Source: an uncultured Lachnospiraceae bacterium
Lineage (GTDB): Bacteria; Bacillota; Clostridia; Lachnospirales; Lachnospiraceae
Length of the DNA: 64,000 nt
Assembly: GCA_910586715.1 (NCBI GenBank)
Contig: CAJUJG010000001.1
Span: 117,871 to 181,870, forward strand
Reading direction: 5' to 3'
Positions 18,013-27,477 of the stretch are shown here, one piece after another (positions within the stretch are counted from its first letter, which is position 1; every line of letters begins with the position of its first letter). The position numbers were made by a program, and so were the translations under genes. A model generated the notes under the pieces. That model ran no database searches, had not been told where the DNA came from, and saw only the letters and a list, made by a program, of their open reading frames with translations.

Positions 18013-19422
18013 TTGATAAGAGATAATCAGAAATATTTCAACAGATTGCTGGTATTGCTTGATGCGTTGACTATAGGAGCCACATATTGGCTGTCATGGT
18101 TTTTATGGATTAATGTTTATGTCAAGGTAAATAATCCTGAAACAGGAATTCTTCCTATAGAAATTTATTTTATTGCATTCGCTGCGATAGTGCCGGGCTA
18201 TCTGATTTTGTATAATGCAGTTGACTTGTATTCATCGAAACGTACTTCAAAGACGATGTACGAGGTGTTTAACATTATAAAGGCAAACACGGTGGGGCTT
18301 GTAGCCGTCATGGTGGTGCTTTTTGCGATAAACATTCCTGATTTTTCCCGTGGTATGGTAGGCGTGTTTTACGGTGTTAATATTATCGTAGAGTCGTTTA
18401 TGCGAAAGGGCGTCCGCCATGTACTGCGCTATGTCCGCAGGAAAGGCTATAATCTAAAACATATGCTTTTAGTAGGATATTCAAGGGCAGCGGAAGAATA
18501 TATCAATAAGATTAAGGCAAATCCTGAATGGGGTTATGAAGTATGCGGCATTCTTGATGACCGTGTTCCGGTGGGTGCGATTTATAAAGGGGTAAGCGTT
18601 ACCGGTGAAATAGATACATTAAGCGAAGTGCTTACGGAAAATGAGCTTGATGAAATCGGCATTACGCTTTCGCTGTCGGATTATGACAGGTTAGAGGCAA
18701 TTGTTAATATTTGTGAAAAGTCGGGTGTTCATACGAAATTTATTCCGGATTATAACAGTGTCATTCCAAGCCGTCCGTATTTGGAGGATATGGATGGGCT
18801 TGCAGTAGTCAATATCCGGCGTGTGCCGCTCACTAATTTGGTGAACCGCACATTAAAACGTATTGTGGATATTATTGGAGCGTTGGTGGCGATTATATTA
18901 TTTTCGCCTGTTATGCTCATAGCGGCGATTGGCGTAAAAGCTACAAGTAAGGGACCGCTTATTTTTAAACAGGAAAGAGTCGGTCTTCATAATAAATCGT
19001 TTCAAATGTATAAGTTCCGGAGCATGGAGGTACAGCCGGCGGAAGAGGAAAAAAAGGGCTGGACAAAGAAAAATGATCCGCGGGTAACAAAAATCGGGAA
19101 ACTATTAAGAAAAACAAGCATTGATGAACTGCCACAATTTTTTAATGTATTAAAGGGTGATATGAGTCTCATAGGACCGCGTCCCGAAAGACCGCTTTTT
19201 GTCGAAAAGTTTAAGGAAGAAATACCGCGTTATATGATTAAACATCAGGTGCGTCCCGGAATTACCGGATGGGCGCAGGTAAGCGGTTACAGAGGCGACA
19301 CTTCGATTAGGAAGCGTATTGAATTTGATTTGTATTACATTGAAAACTGGTCGATGGCATTTGATTTTAAAATCTTATTCCTCACTTTTTTTAAAGGATT
19401 TATCAGTAAAAACGCATACTGA
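18013..19422 (+). CDS. Polyprenyl-phosphate sugar-1-phosphate transferase (WbaP/WcaJ type)
   Basis: Starts glycan assembly by moving a sugar-1-phosphate from a nucleotide sugar to undecaprenyl phosphate at the inner face of the membrane. The 469 residues have several N-terminal membrane segments, a CoA-binding-like domain (HMLLVGYSRAAEEYI) and the C-terminal sugar transferase domain: KRIVDIIGALVAII, FKQERVGLHNKSFQMYKFRS, DELPQFFNVLKGDMSLIGPR and RPGITGWAQV. Start is TTG 18013 behind GGGTGAG; no better in-frame ATG exists near the expected N-terminus. It begins a run with the LCP protein gene 27 bases downstream. Confidence 0.93.
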   Translation: MIRDNQKYFNRLLVLLDALTIGATYWLSWFLWINVYVKVNNPETGILPIEIYFIAFAAIVPGYLILYNAVDLYSSKRTSKTMYEVFNIIKANTVGLVAVMVVLFAINIPDFSRGMVGVFYGVNIIVESFMRKGVRHVLRYVRRKGYNLKHMLLVGYSRAAEEYINKIKANPEWGYEVCGILDDRVPVGAIYKGVSVTGEIDTLSEVLTENELDEIGITLSLSDYDRLEAIVNICEKSGVHTKFIPDYNSVIPSRPYLEDMDGLAVVNIRRVPLTNLVNRTLKRIVDIIGALVAIILFSPVMLIAAIGVKATSKGPLIFKQERVGLHNKSFQMYKFRSMEVQPAEEEKKGWTKKNDPRVTKIGKLLRKTSIDELPQFFNVLKGDMSLIGPRPERPLFVEKFKEEIPRYMIKHQVRPGITGWAQVSGYRGDTSIRKRIEFDLYYIENWSMAFDFKILFLTFFKGFISKNAY

Positions 19423-19449
19423 ATTCCAGTATCAGACAGGAGAAATAAA

Positions 19450-20814
19450 ATGCAGGATTATAATGACAATAAACAAAATGGTAGAAGACAAGGGACAAGG
19501 CGTCCGGCAAGCGGACAGGCATCCGGGGGCCAGAAACGCCGTCCGGCAAACGGACAGGCATCCGGGGGTCAGAAACGCCGTCCGGCAAACGGACAGGCAT
19601 CCGGAGGTCAGAGACGCCGTCCGGCGAACGCGCAGGCGCCCAAGGGCGGTCAGGCAAGACCACGTCCGAATGCCGCGCCTAAAACAGGGAGACGGAAAAA
19701 TCCAAAGAAAAAAAAGTGGAAAATTGCACTTTTTGTGTTTGAGATATTTGTGATTTGTACGCTTGTCGGCGCTTGCTGGATAATGTCAAAGGCGAATAAA
19801 ATTACACATGTGCAAATATCAGATGCGGAGAAAAAAGAGGAGCTTGCAATTGACGAAAACATTGCGGACAGCGAGGTGTTAAAGGGATACCGCAATATTG
19901 CGCTGTTTGGCGTGGATTCCCGCGACCAGAAGCTGGACAAGAATACACTTTCGGATACAATTATGATTGCGTCAATCAATCTTGATACGAAAGAGGTAAA
20001 GTTGGTTTCCGTATACCGCGACACATGGCTGAATTTAAGCACGGACAGTTACAACAAGGCAAATGCCGCATATGCAAGAGGCGGATATAAACAGGCGATG
20101 GCGATGCTGAATATGAACCTTGACCTTGACGTGGAAGATTTCGTTACGATTGGGTTTGACGGTCTGATTGATGTGATTGAGGCGGTCGGAGGCATTGAGG
20201 TTGATGTCAAACAGGCGGAGATTGACCATATTAATAATTATCAGATCAGTATGTGCGGAAAGCAGGATCCCGATAATCCAACAAACGCCAAAGGTGAGCC
20301 GAATTTTATCCCCGATCCGCAGCATCGTCTGTATAAGTACTATAAGCCTGTAGGGCATGCGGGTGTGCAGACCCTGAACGGGCTTCAGGCAACGGCATAT
20401 GCACGTGTGCGTTACGTAGGAAACGACATGGAGCGTGCTTCCAGACAAAGAACAGTGCTTACCAAGGTGGCAAAAAAGGCAATGACCTTAAATCCTGCCA
20501 CATTGAATAAAATTGCAGATGCCGTATTTCCAAAGATTATGACTTCTCTTGATCTTTCGGAAATTTTGGAGCTGCTAAAGGATATTGCAAGTTATGATAT
20601 TGGAGAGACCACCGGTTTTCCGTTTGAAGAATATATGGTGCCAAACGGTCATGTCGGAAAAGCCAGTGTGGTTGTACCTGTCGATTTGGAGAAAAATGTA
20701 ACGCTTTTGCATGGTTTTTTGTTTGATGATGATGACTATGTGCCTTCAGATACGGTAAAGAAGTGCAGTCAGAAAATTGCATCGGATACAGGAATCAGTT
20801 ATAAGGGAGAATAA
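19450..20814 (+). CDS. LytR-CpsA-Psr family glycopolymer ligase with repetitive basic N-terminus
   Basis: LCP proteins transfer lipid-linked glycopolymers to peptidoglycan outside the membrane. After a basic cytoplasmic tail of about 85 residues there is one membrane segment, then the LCP domain with YRNIALFGVDSRD, SDTIMIASINLDTKE, SVYRDTWL and the conserved arginines around TAYARVRYVGNDMERASRQR. The tail contains three and a half copies of a 13-residue unit RRPANGQASGGQK, encoded by a 39-bp direct repeat. Tails this long and repetitive are unusual in the family. AGGAGA lies six bases before ATG. Likely attaches the polysaccharide made by this region (inference). Confidence 0.92.
   Translation: MQDYNDNKQNGRRQGTRRPASGQASGGQKRRPANGQASGGQKRRPANGQASGGQRRRPANAQAPKGGQARPRPNAAPKTGRRKNPKKKKWKIALFVFEIFVICTLVGACWIMSKANKITHVQISDAEKKEELAIDENIADSEVLKGYRNIALFGVDSRDQKLDKNTLSDTIMIASINLDTKEVKLVSVYRDTWLNLSTDSYNKANAAYARGGYKQAMAMLNMNLDLDVEDFVTIGFDGLIDVIEAVGGIEVDVKQAEIDHINNYQISMCGKQDPDNPTNAKGEPNFIPDPQHRLYKYYKPVGHAGVQTLNGLQATAYARVRYVGNDMERASRQRTVLTKVAKKAMTLNPATLNKIADAVFPKIMTSLDLSEILELLKDIASYDIGETTGFPFEEYMVPNGHVGKASVVVPVDLEKNVTLLHGFLFDDDDYVPSDTVKKCSQKIASDTGISYKGE
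19501..19650 (+). repeat. 39-bp in-frame tandem repeat in LCP gene
   Basis: Units begin at 19501, 19540, 19579 and a partial diverged one at 19618; each starts CGTCCGGC. The first three differ at only a few positions. The unit length is a multiple of three, so copy-number change would keep the frame and lengthen or shorten the basic tail. Confidence 0.9.
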
Positions 20815-20822
20815 ACGCCGGT

Positions 20823-20850
20823 AAGGGGACCGAAAATTTGGCCCCCTTTT
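20823..20850 (+). terminator. Possible terminator after LCP gene
   Basis: AAGGGG at 20823-20828 pairs with CCCCTT further on (arms GGGGaCC and GGcCCCC, one mismatch) and is followed by TTTT. The stem is modest, so read-through to the next gene is possible. Confidence 0.5.
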
Positions 20851-20890
20851 AGGCATTATAATAAGTACTTTAGAATTTGGGGAGAATGGA

Positions 20891-21823
20891 ATGCAATACA
20901 GTGTGGATATTATATTGCCGACCTTTAAGCCGACAAGGGAATTGTTTGATTTAATCGAATTGCTGGAGTCTCAGACATATCCGATTCATAAAATCATAAT
21001 AATGAATACAGAGGAGAAATATTTTGAGCGGCTTTTTCATGGTACCAAAATTTTGAAAGTGTATCATAATATTGAGGTGCATCATCTTTCTGCAAGGGAA
21101 TTTGATCATGCAGGAACGCGCAGAAGAGCTGTAAAATATTCCAATGCAGATATATTTGTGTGTATGACGCAGGACGCCCTGCCTGTGGATACAGGTTTAA
21201 TACAGGTGCTTGTCAATGCACTGATGGATGGAGAAGATATTGCCGCAGCTTATGCAAGGCAGCTTCCGCGTTCCGATTGCCGTGAAATAGAACGCTTTAC
21301 AAGAGGATTCAATTATCCTAAGGAATCCTGCATTAAATCAGCGCAGGACATGAAGCGGCTTGGAATCAAAACGTTTTTTTGCTCTAATGTATGTTCGGCA
21401 TATAGCCGGAGAATTTATGATGCATTAGGGGGATTTGAAAGACGTGCGATATTTAATGAAGATATGATATATGCAGGCCATGCGGTGAAGGCTGGAAAAC
21501 GCATTGCTTATGCGGCGGATGCGAAGGTCATCCATTCGCATAATTTTACGTGTATGCAGCAGTTTCGAAGAAACTTTGATTTAGGCGTATCACAATGTGA
21601 ACATCCGGAAGTATTTGACGGGGTTTCGTCAGAAAGTGAAGGTTCACGTTTGGTAACGGATACGGTCAGGCATTTATGGAATACAAAAAATAAAGAGCTG
21701 ATACCATATCTTTTTATATCAAGCGCTTTTAAGTTCATTGGTTACAGGGTTGGAAAAGCATATCGGCACCTGCCTGCAAAAATGGTACGATGGTGCAGTT
21801 CAAACAGGAATTATTGGGTTTAA
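20891..21823 (+). CDS. Family 2 glycosyltransferase, rhamnosyltransferase-like (RfbF/RgpB type)
   Basis: A 310-residue GT2 enzyme. It starts YSVDIILPTFKPTRELF; the motif AREFDHAGTRRRAVKYS matches the EFDHGGTR pattern of rhamnosyltransferases, followed by CMTQDALPVD as the metal-site region and AIFNEDMIYAGHAVKAG as the acceptor-base region. GGGGAGAA precedes ATG. Only 24 bases separate it from glmS, so both may be on one message. Confidence 0.85.
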   Translation: MQYSVDIILPTFKPTRELFDLIELLESQTYPIHKIIIMNTEEKYFERLFHGTKILKVYHNIEVHHLSAREFDHAGTRRRAVKYSNADIFVCMTQDALPVDTGLIQVLVNALMDGEDIAAAYARQLPRSDCREIERFTRGFNYPKESCIKSAQDMKRLGIKTFFCSNVCSAYSRRIYDALGGFERRAIFNEDMIYAGHAVKAGKRIAYAADAKVIHSHNFTCMQQFRRNFDLGVSQCEHPEVFDGVSSESEGSRLVTDTVRHLWNTKNKELIPYLFISSAFKFIGYRVGKAYRHLPAKMVRWCSSNRNYWV

Positions 21824-21847
21824 CAGGAATTAGGAGGAGAATTTATT

Positions 21848-23674
21848 ATGTGTGGAATTGTAGGTTATATCGGCAGCCATCAGGCGGCGCCCGTGATACT
21901 TGAGGGGCTTTCAAAGCTGGAATACAGAGGATATGATTCGGCAGGAATGGCTGTCTTTAATGGGGAAAAAATACAGATTCAAAAGTCAGTAGGACGTTTG
22001 AAAGTGTTGGAGGAACTTACGCATGGGGGCGCGACAATGCCCGGAACCGTGGGAATCGGTCATACAAGATGGGCAACGCACGGCGCGCCGAGCGATGAAA
22101 ACGCACATCCCCATTATAACCAGGAAGAAACAATTGCAGTTGTGCATAACGGTATTATTGAGAATTACCTTCCGCTAAGGGAAAAGCTTTTGTCCAAAGG
22201 CTATCAGTTTGTCTCTGATACGGATACAGAGGTACTTGCACACCTGATTGATTATTATTATAAGGGCAATCCGCTTGAAGCGATTACAAAGGTCATGCAC
22301 CGCGTACAGGGTTCCTATGCGCTTGGAATTATTTTTTCTGAACATCCGGATCAGATTTTTGCAGTACGAAAAGACAGTCCTTTGATTGTGGGACAGAATG
22401 AAAACGGATGTTTTATCGCATCGGATGTTCCTGCTGTTTTGAAATATACAAGAAAGGTTTATTTTATAGAAAATCAGGAAGTCGTGCGTCTGCGTGTAGA
22501 TCATATGCACTTTTACACTGTAGATGAAGAGGAGATTCAAAAGGAACCGGTGACAATTGATTGGGACGCTGATGCGGCGGAAAAGGGCGGCTATGAACAT
22601 TTTATGCTTAAAGAAATGTATGAGCAGCCAAAGACGGTGACGGATACCTTGTTGCCCCGGATTAAGGACAATGACATTGTGATTGAAGAGCTGGGCATGA
22701 GTGATGAGGAAATCAATGCAATCCGAAAGATTTTTATTGTGGCATGCGGTTCGGCATATCATGCAGGAGTGACAGCAAAATATGTTATAGAAGGGATTGC
22801 ACGGATTCCTGTGGAAGTGGATTTGGCAAGTGAGTTTCGATATCGAAATCCCATTTTTGAGGAAGGCACGATGGTTGTGGTAATCAGCCAGTCAGGTGAA
22901 ACAGCGGATTCGCTTGCAGCGCTTCGAGAGTCCCAAAAGCTTGGGCATAAGGTTCTTGGAATTGTAAATGTAGTAGGAAGTTCGATTGCGCGCGAAGCTG
23001 ATAATGTGATGTATACATGGGCTGGTCCTGAGATTGCGGTAGCAACCACAAAGGCATACAGTGCGCAGTTGATTGCGCTGTATCTGCTTGCGATGAAGTT
23101 TGGAAAAGTGCGTGGAAAGCTTGATGCGGATGCGTTTCACTCGATGCTGAAAGATTTAAAGCGCCTTCCGGGGCAAATCGAGCGCCTTCTTGCAAATAAG
23201 CAGAGAATACAGCGTTTTGCAAACCGCTATATCGGTGCAAAAGACGTGTTTTTTATCGGGCGCGGTATTGACTATGCAATCTCGATGGAGGGTTCGCTCA
23301 AATTAAAGGAGATTTCATATATTCATTCGGAGGCATATGCGGCAGGAGAGTTAAAACATGGTACCATTTCATTGATTGAGGAAGGAACGCTTGTCGCAGC
23401 GGTGGCAACGCAGGATGCGCTGTTCCAAAAAACGCTCAGTAATATGGTAGAGGTTAAGGCAAGGGGGGCGTTTGTGCTTGCTGTGACCAACGAAGGCAAT
23501 ACAGAAATTGAGAAAGCGGCGGATTACTGTATTTACATTCCGCGTACCAATCCGTATTTTGCAAATTCTCTTGCCATTATACCATTACAGCTTTTCGGGT
23601 ACTATGTGGCAGTCGGAAAAGGCTGCGATGTCGATAAGCCGAGGAATTTAGCGAAATCAGTTACCGTAGAGTAG
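21848..23674 (+). CDS. glmS: Glutamine-fructose-6-phosphate aminotransferase (isomerizing)
   Basis: Makes glucosamine-6-phosphate from fructose-6-phosphate and glutamine, the entry step to UDP-GlcNAc for wall and polysaccharide. At 608 residues it is full length. The N-terminal MCGIVGYIG provides the catalytic cysteine after Met removal; HTRWATHG and the glutaminase loop follow; two SIS domains carry VISQSGETADS and HGTISLIEEGT; the end is KPRNLAKSVTVE. AGGAGGAG precedes ATG. The upstream gap is only 24 bases, so no glmS ribozyme is present here. Confidence 0.97.
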   Translation: MCGIVGYIGSHQAAPVILEGLSKLEYRGYDSAGMAVFNGEKIQIQKSVGRLKVLEELTHGGATMPGTVGIGHTRWATHGAPSDENAHPHYNQEETIAVVHNGIIENYLPLREKLLSKGYQFVSDTDTEVLAHLIDYYYKGNPLEAITKVMHRVQGSYALGIIFSEHPDQIFAVRKDSPLIVGQNENGCFIASDVPAVLKYTRKVYFIENQEVVRLRVDHMHFYTVDEEEIQKEPVTIDWDADAAEKGGYEHFMLKEMYEQPKTVTDTLLPRIKDNDIVIEELGMSDEEINAIRKIFIVACGSAYHAGVTAKYVIEGIARIPVEVDLASEFRYRNPIFEEGTMVVVISQSGETADSLAALRESQKLGHKVLGIVNVVGSSIAREADNVMYTWAGPEIAVATTKAYSAQLIALYLLAMKFGKVRGKLDADAFHSMLKDLKRLPGQIERLLANKQRIQRFANRYIGAKDVFFIGRGIDYAISMEGSLKLKEISYIHSEAYAAGELKHGTISLIEEGTLVAAVATQDALFQKTLSNMVEVKARGAFVLAVTNEGNTEIEKAADYCIYIPRTNPYFANSLAIIPLQLFGYYVAVGKGCDVDKPRNLAKSVTVE

Positions 23675-23707
23675 TGAGGCGTCCTATCATTTAAGGAGAA
23701 GAACAAT

Positions 23708-25204
23708 ATGAGAAACAATAAAAAGAAGCCGTCGGTTTTTAAAAATATACTGATTATTACAGGCTGCACAATGTTTGCAGCTCTCTATGCCATTACAGCG
23801 CTGTATATTTGCGGAGGTGTGTTTGATCCTGTTTTTTATGAAAAGGCATTGGACGTTTTTGAACATCGATATGCACAAATGCCTGAACCGGAAGAAACAG
23901 AATCGCTTCCGGCATGGATTGATAAAGTGGAGATTGAGTATGGAACGGAAACCGATTCTTTGGAGGCGCATGATTTTGATGTAATAGGGCAACAGCCTCG
24001 GTTTGATGAGGAGAGCGGTGCTTTGGAATCAAAAGAGGATGAAACAAATGAAGAGACACAAGAGCAGCAGGAGGCAGGAGAAGGTGACATAAAAGAACCG
24101 CAGACACGCATTGAGCAAGAGACACAGGATGCGAAGGACAATAAGCCCCAAAGGAATAATGTGCATATAGGAAATGTGCAGACGGTACAACAGGCAGATA
24201 CGGCGAAAGCGGTCGTGACAGATGTGACAGAGGTTGTGAAGGCAGCAATGCCCTGTGTAGTATCAATTACAAACGAATATACCGCCTACGATTACTGGTA
24301 TGACGAGGAATATGATGATGAAGCGAACGGTTCCGGCATTATTATCTCACAAAACCCGGAAGAACTGCTTATTCTTACAAATTATCATGTTGTGGAAGAT
24401 TCCAACGATTTATATGTCCAGTTTATTGACGATGCAGAGGTTGTTGCGTATGTAAAGGGAGTTGCGTCAAATGAGGATTTGGCGGTTGTCAGCGTCCTTT
24501 TAGAGGATGTGTCTGATGCCACGCTGGACGAGATTGCAATTGCGGCGTTGGGAGATTCGGATGAATTAGAAGTGGGAGAACCGTCAATTGCAATCGGGAA
24601 TTCTCTTGGGTATGGCCAGTCTGTGACAACGGGTGTGATTAGTGCGTTGAACTGTGATATTTTTGAGGATGATGAGGAAATTAATCTGAGCAGTCTGATA
24701 CAGACGGACGCAGCGATTAATCCCGGCAATTCAGGTGGTGCACTGCTCAATGTAAACGGTGAGGTTGTTGGTATCAATTCCAGCAAAATCGCAGATTATG
24801 CGATAGAAGGAATGGGTTATGCCATTCCGATTAATACGGCAAAACCGATTGTAGATGAACTTATGAAGCAGGAAACAAGAAGAAAGGTTGCTTATGAAAA
24901 GCGTGCATTTTTAGGTATTTCAGGAACAGATGTGTCTGATGAGGCAGTAGAAAAGTATGAGATGCCGGAAGGCGTCTATGTGTCGAGTGTTCTTGAGGGC
25001 ACTGCTGCGGAAAAGGCAGGAATTAAAAAGGGTGATATTGTTACAGCAATAGATGGGCAAAAGGTTACATCAATGTCTAAGGTTCAAAGCCTTTTGGAGT
25101 ATTATGCGGCTGATACAAAGGCAGAAATTACGTTGATGCGTATAAACGATGGCATTTATGAGAAAGTAACCGTAGAAGTGACCTTTGGATTAAAGCAGGA
25201 CTAG
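23708..25204 (+). CDS. HtrA/DegP-type serine protease with PDZ domain
   Basis: A membrane-tethered extracytoplasmic protease for quality control. A hydrophobic anchor near residues 13-36 is followed by a long acidic, glutamine-rich linker (to about 155), a trypsin-like domain and one PDZ domain near 400-495. The triad is intact: H227 in TNYHVVED, D257 in NEDLAVVSV and S342 in PGNSGGALL. The PDZ part contains FLGISGTDVSDEAVEKYEM and GIKKGDIVTAIDGQKV. AAGGAG lies ten bases upstream. It is 10 bases from a ClpX-like gene and heads a run of five close genes. Confidence 0.95.
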   Translation: MRNNKKKPSVFKNILIITGCTMFAALYAITALYICGGVFDPVFYEKALDVFEHRYAQMPEPEETESLPAWIDKVEIEYGTETDSLEAHDFDVIGQQPRFDEESGALESKEDETNEETQEQQEAGEGDIKEPQTRIEQETQDAKDNKPQRNNVHIGNVQTVQQADTAKAVVTDVTEVVKAAMPCVVSITNEYTAYDYWYDEEYDDEANGSGIIISQNPEELLILTNYHVVEDSNDLYVQFIDDAEVVAYVKGVASNEDLAVVSVLLEDVSDATLDEIAIAALGDSDELEVGEPSIAIGNSLGYGQSVTTGVISALNCDIFEDDEEINLSSLIQTDAAINPGNSGGALLNVNGEVVGINSSKIADYAIEGMGYAIPINTAKPIVDELMKQETRRKVAYEKRAFLGISGTDVSDEAVEKYEMPEGVYVSSVLEGTAAEKAGIKKGDIVTAIDGQKVTSMSKVQSLLEYYAADTKAEITLMRINDGIYEKVTVEVTFGLKQD

Positions 25205-25214
25205 GGAGGAAGCA

Positions 25215-26837
25215 ATGGCAAAGAAGGATGATTTGGACTTAGATGATTTGGATATGGAAATGCTTGACATGAGCGCCGGCGAGGGCGATGATACATTCTC
25301 AAAGGATGAAACGCTTATTAGAGAAGAAGATGAGGGATACGAAGAGGATAAGGAAAACGATTACGAGGACGTGTGCTTTATCTGCCGGCGTCCTGAGAGT
25401 AAAACAGGGAGAATGTTTAAGCTTCCGAATCATATTTCCGTATGTTCTGACTGTATGCATAAAACGATGGATACGGTCAGTCAGTTTGACTATCAGGGAA
25501 TGTTAAATTACACAAACATAGGTTCTGAAAAGGATAGCAATGATGGAAAAAATAATAAGAAACGTTTTCCGAACATAAGTTTCGTAAATATTGCAGACCT
25601 TCAGGGAGACGGCGGGATTCCAAACCGTCAAAAGCTGAAAAAGAAAAAGGCAAAAGAAAAAAATAAGGACGAGGCAGTTTTTAATATTCATAATTTACCG
25701 GCACCGCATAAAATAAAGGCACAGCTTGATGATTTTGTTGTAGGTCAGGATTATGCCAAAAAGGTTATTTCGGTTGCTGTTTACAATCATTATAAGCGTG
25801 TGAGTACAGGAACAATGAACGATATTGAGATTGAAAAGTCCAATATTTTGCTCCTTGGTCCTACAGGATGTGGAAAGACTTATATGGTAAAAACACTTGC
25901 AAGGCTTTTGGATGTTCCTTTGGCGATTGCGGATGCGACTTCGCTTACGGAGGCGGGCTATATTGGCGATGATATCGAATCTGTAATTTCAAAGCTTCTT
26001 GCTGCCGCGGACAACGATGTGGACCGCGCAGAGCAGGGAATTGTTTTTATTGACGAGATTGACAAGATTGCAAAGAAGAAGAATACGACGTCAAGAGACG
26101 TAAGCGGGGAGTCTGTACAACAGGGAATGCTTAAGCTTTTGGAGGGAGCGGACGTTGAAGTGCCAGTAGGTGCAAACAGCAAAAATGCAATGGTGCCGCT
26201 CACAACAATCAATACAAGAAATATTTTATTCATATGCGGCGGCGCTTTTCCTGATTTAGAAGAGATTATTAAGCAAAGGCTTACAAAGCAGTCCTCAATT
26301 GGCTTTAATGCGCAGTTAAAGGATGCTTTTGATAAAGAAGAGAATATTCTTAAAAGGGTGACGGTTGAGGATATTAAAAAGTTTGGTATGATACCGGAGT
26401 TTATAGGACGTCTGCCGATTATCTGCCCGATGGACGGGCTGACCGAGGAGAGCTATATCAAAATATTAAAAGAGCCGAAAAATGCAATTTTAAAGCAGTA
26501 TCAGAAGCTTTTGGAGCTTGACGAGGTAAAACTCAATTTTGATGACAGCGCACTTGTGGCAATTGCTAAGAAGGCACAGGAACGTGAAACAGGCGCGAGA
26601 GCGCTGCGTGCAATTATCGAAGAGTTTATGCTTGACATTATGTATGAAATTCCAAAAGATGACAATATCGGTGAAGTTACAATTACGGGTGATTATATCA
26701 ATGGCACAGGCGGTCCGGTGATTGAAATCCGTACTGACAATGTGTTTACAAGGACACAAAATGAAGCGTTGGAATCCCCGGTGGTTGCGGAACCTGAAAA
26801 ACCAAAGTTAGAGGAGCACAACTTCTATGAGTTTTAA
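25215..26837 (+). CDS. ClpX-like AAA+ ATPase (divergent paralogue)
   Basis: A 540-residue unfoldase of the ClpX group, longer than the usual 410-430. An acidic extension (1-50) precedes a zinc finger C54, C57, C77, C80. A lysine-rich insert leads to the AAA+ module: Walker A GPTGCGKT (K221), pore motif EAGYIGDD, Walker B IVFIDEIDK, and a C-terminal domain with ETGARALRAIIEE. The ClpP-contact loop is present as SSIGFNAQ. Where canonical ClpX has the RKH loop before ILFICGGAF, this protein reads ANSKNAMVPLTT, so the loop is replaced. ClpX is normally encoded beside tig-clpP, which is absent here; this is likely a second, specialised copy. Its end overlaps the next gene by 11 bases. Confidence 0.88.
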   Translation: MAKKDDLDLDDLDMEMLDMSAGEGDDTFSKDETLIREEDEGYEEDKENDYEDVCFICRRPESKTGRMFKLPNHISVCSDCMHKTMDTVSQFDYQGMLNYTNIGSEKDSNDGKNNKKRFPNISFVNIADLQGDGGIPNRQKLKKKKAKEKNKDEAVFNIHNLPAPHKIKAQLDDFVVGQDYAKKVISVAVYNHYKRVSTGTMNDIEIEKSNILLLGPTGCGKTYMVKTLARLLDVPLAIADATSLTEAGYIGDDIESVISKLLAAADNDVDRAEQGIVFIDEIDKIAKKKNTTSRDVSGESVQQGMLKLLEGADVEVPVGANSKNAMVPLTTINTRNILFICGGAFPDLEEIIKQRLTKQSSIGFNAQLKDAFDKEENILKRVTVEDIKKFGMIPEFIGRLPIICPMDGLTEESYIKILKEPKNAILKQYQKLLELDEVKLNFDDSALVAIAKKAQERETGARALRAIIEEFMLDIMYEIPKDDNIGEVTITGDYINGTGGPVIEIRTDNVFTRTQNEALESPVVAEPEKPKLEEHNFYEF

Positions 26838-27474
26838 GCAAAAAAAGAGAAACTGTTTTGTGCGTCCGCCTAAATTTTTAAAACGTATGGTGTTTATGCT
26901 GGGTGGTGTTATTATGATGGGCATCGGATTGTCAATTTTACGTGATATTAATCTTGGCACAGATGCCTGTTCCTGCTTTGCACAAGGGCTTAGCTGTTTC
27001 TTGCCGTTTGGTTTTGGCACATGTCTTTTACTGTTTAATATTGTATCGCTATGCTTTGTAATAAAGTTTGACATTGGAATGATTGGTTTTGGTACACTGG
27101 GCAATATGCTGTTTTTAGGGTATATATCTGATTTTTTCAAATGGCTTTGGTCCGTGGCGCTTCCGGCGGGATTTTTTGACCAAAATGTTGTCCGGTATAT
27201 CCTTTTGCTTCCAGCGCTGCTTATTTTTATGGTAGGCGCGGGGGCATACATGTGTTCAGGGCTTGGCGCGGCGCCTTTTGATGCGCTGCCGTTTATCATT
27301 TCAGATCATGTGAAAAAGCTTCCGTTTAAGGGAGTACGGATTATGTGGGACATATTTTTTATGGTAACAGGCACGATTTTTGGGGGAGATTTTGGAATCG
27401 TGACGGTTTTGTGTGCTTTTTGTTTAGGTCCGATTATTTCATGGGTACAGAAAAAGTTGGAGGTATTGATATAA
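26827..27474 (+). CDS. YczE-like integral membrane protein
   Basis: A 215-residue protein with about five to six hydrophobic segments. The pattern GIGLSILRDINLGTDACSCF and LGAAPFDALPFIISDH matches the YczE/YitT-like membrane family, whose function is not established; B. subtilis YczE affects lipopeptide production. The ribosome binding site GAGGAG (26811-26816) and the start lie inside the ClpX-like gene, so translation is probably coupled. Confidence 0.8.
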   Translation: MSFKQKKRNCFVRPPKFLKRMVFMLGGVIMMGIGLSILRDINLGTDACSCFAQGLSCFLPFGFGTCLLLFNIVSLCFVIKFDIGMIGFGTLGNMLFLGYISDFFKWLWSVALPAGFFDQNVVRYILLLPALLIFMVGAGAYMCSGLGAAPFDALPFIISDHVKKLPFKGVRIMWDIFFMVTGTIFGGDFGIVTVLCAFCLGPIISWVQKKLEVLI

Positions 27475-27477
27475 TCC

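Noticed and set aside
19501..19650. Possible CRISPR-like repeat
   Set aside because: Units are contiguous without spacers and lie in frame inside an LCP gene.
19319..19753. 144-residue frame across the tandem repeat
   Set aside because: Shadow of the repeat in another frame, overlapping the end of the sugar transferase and the LCP gene.
21824..21847. glmS ribozyme
   Set aside because: The gap before glmS is only 24 bases, far too short.
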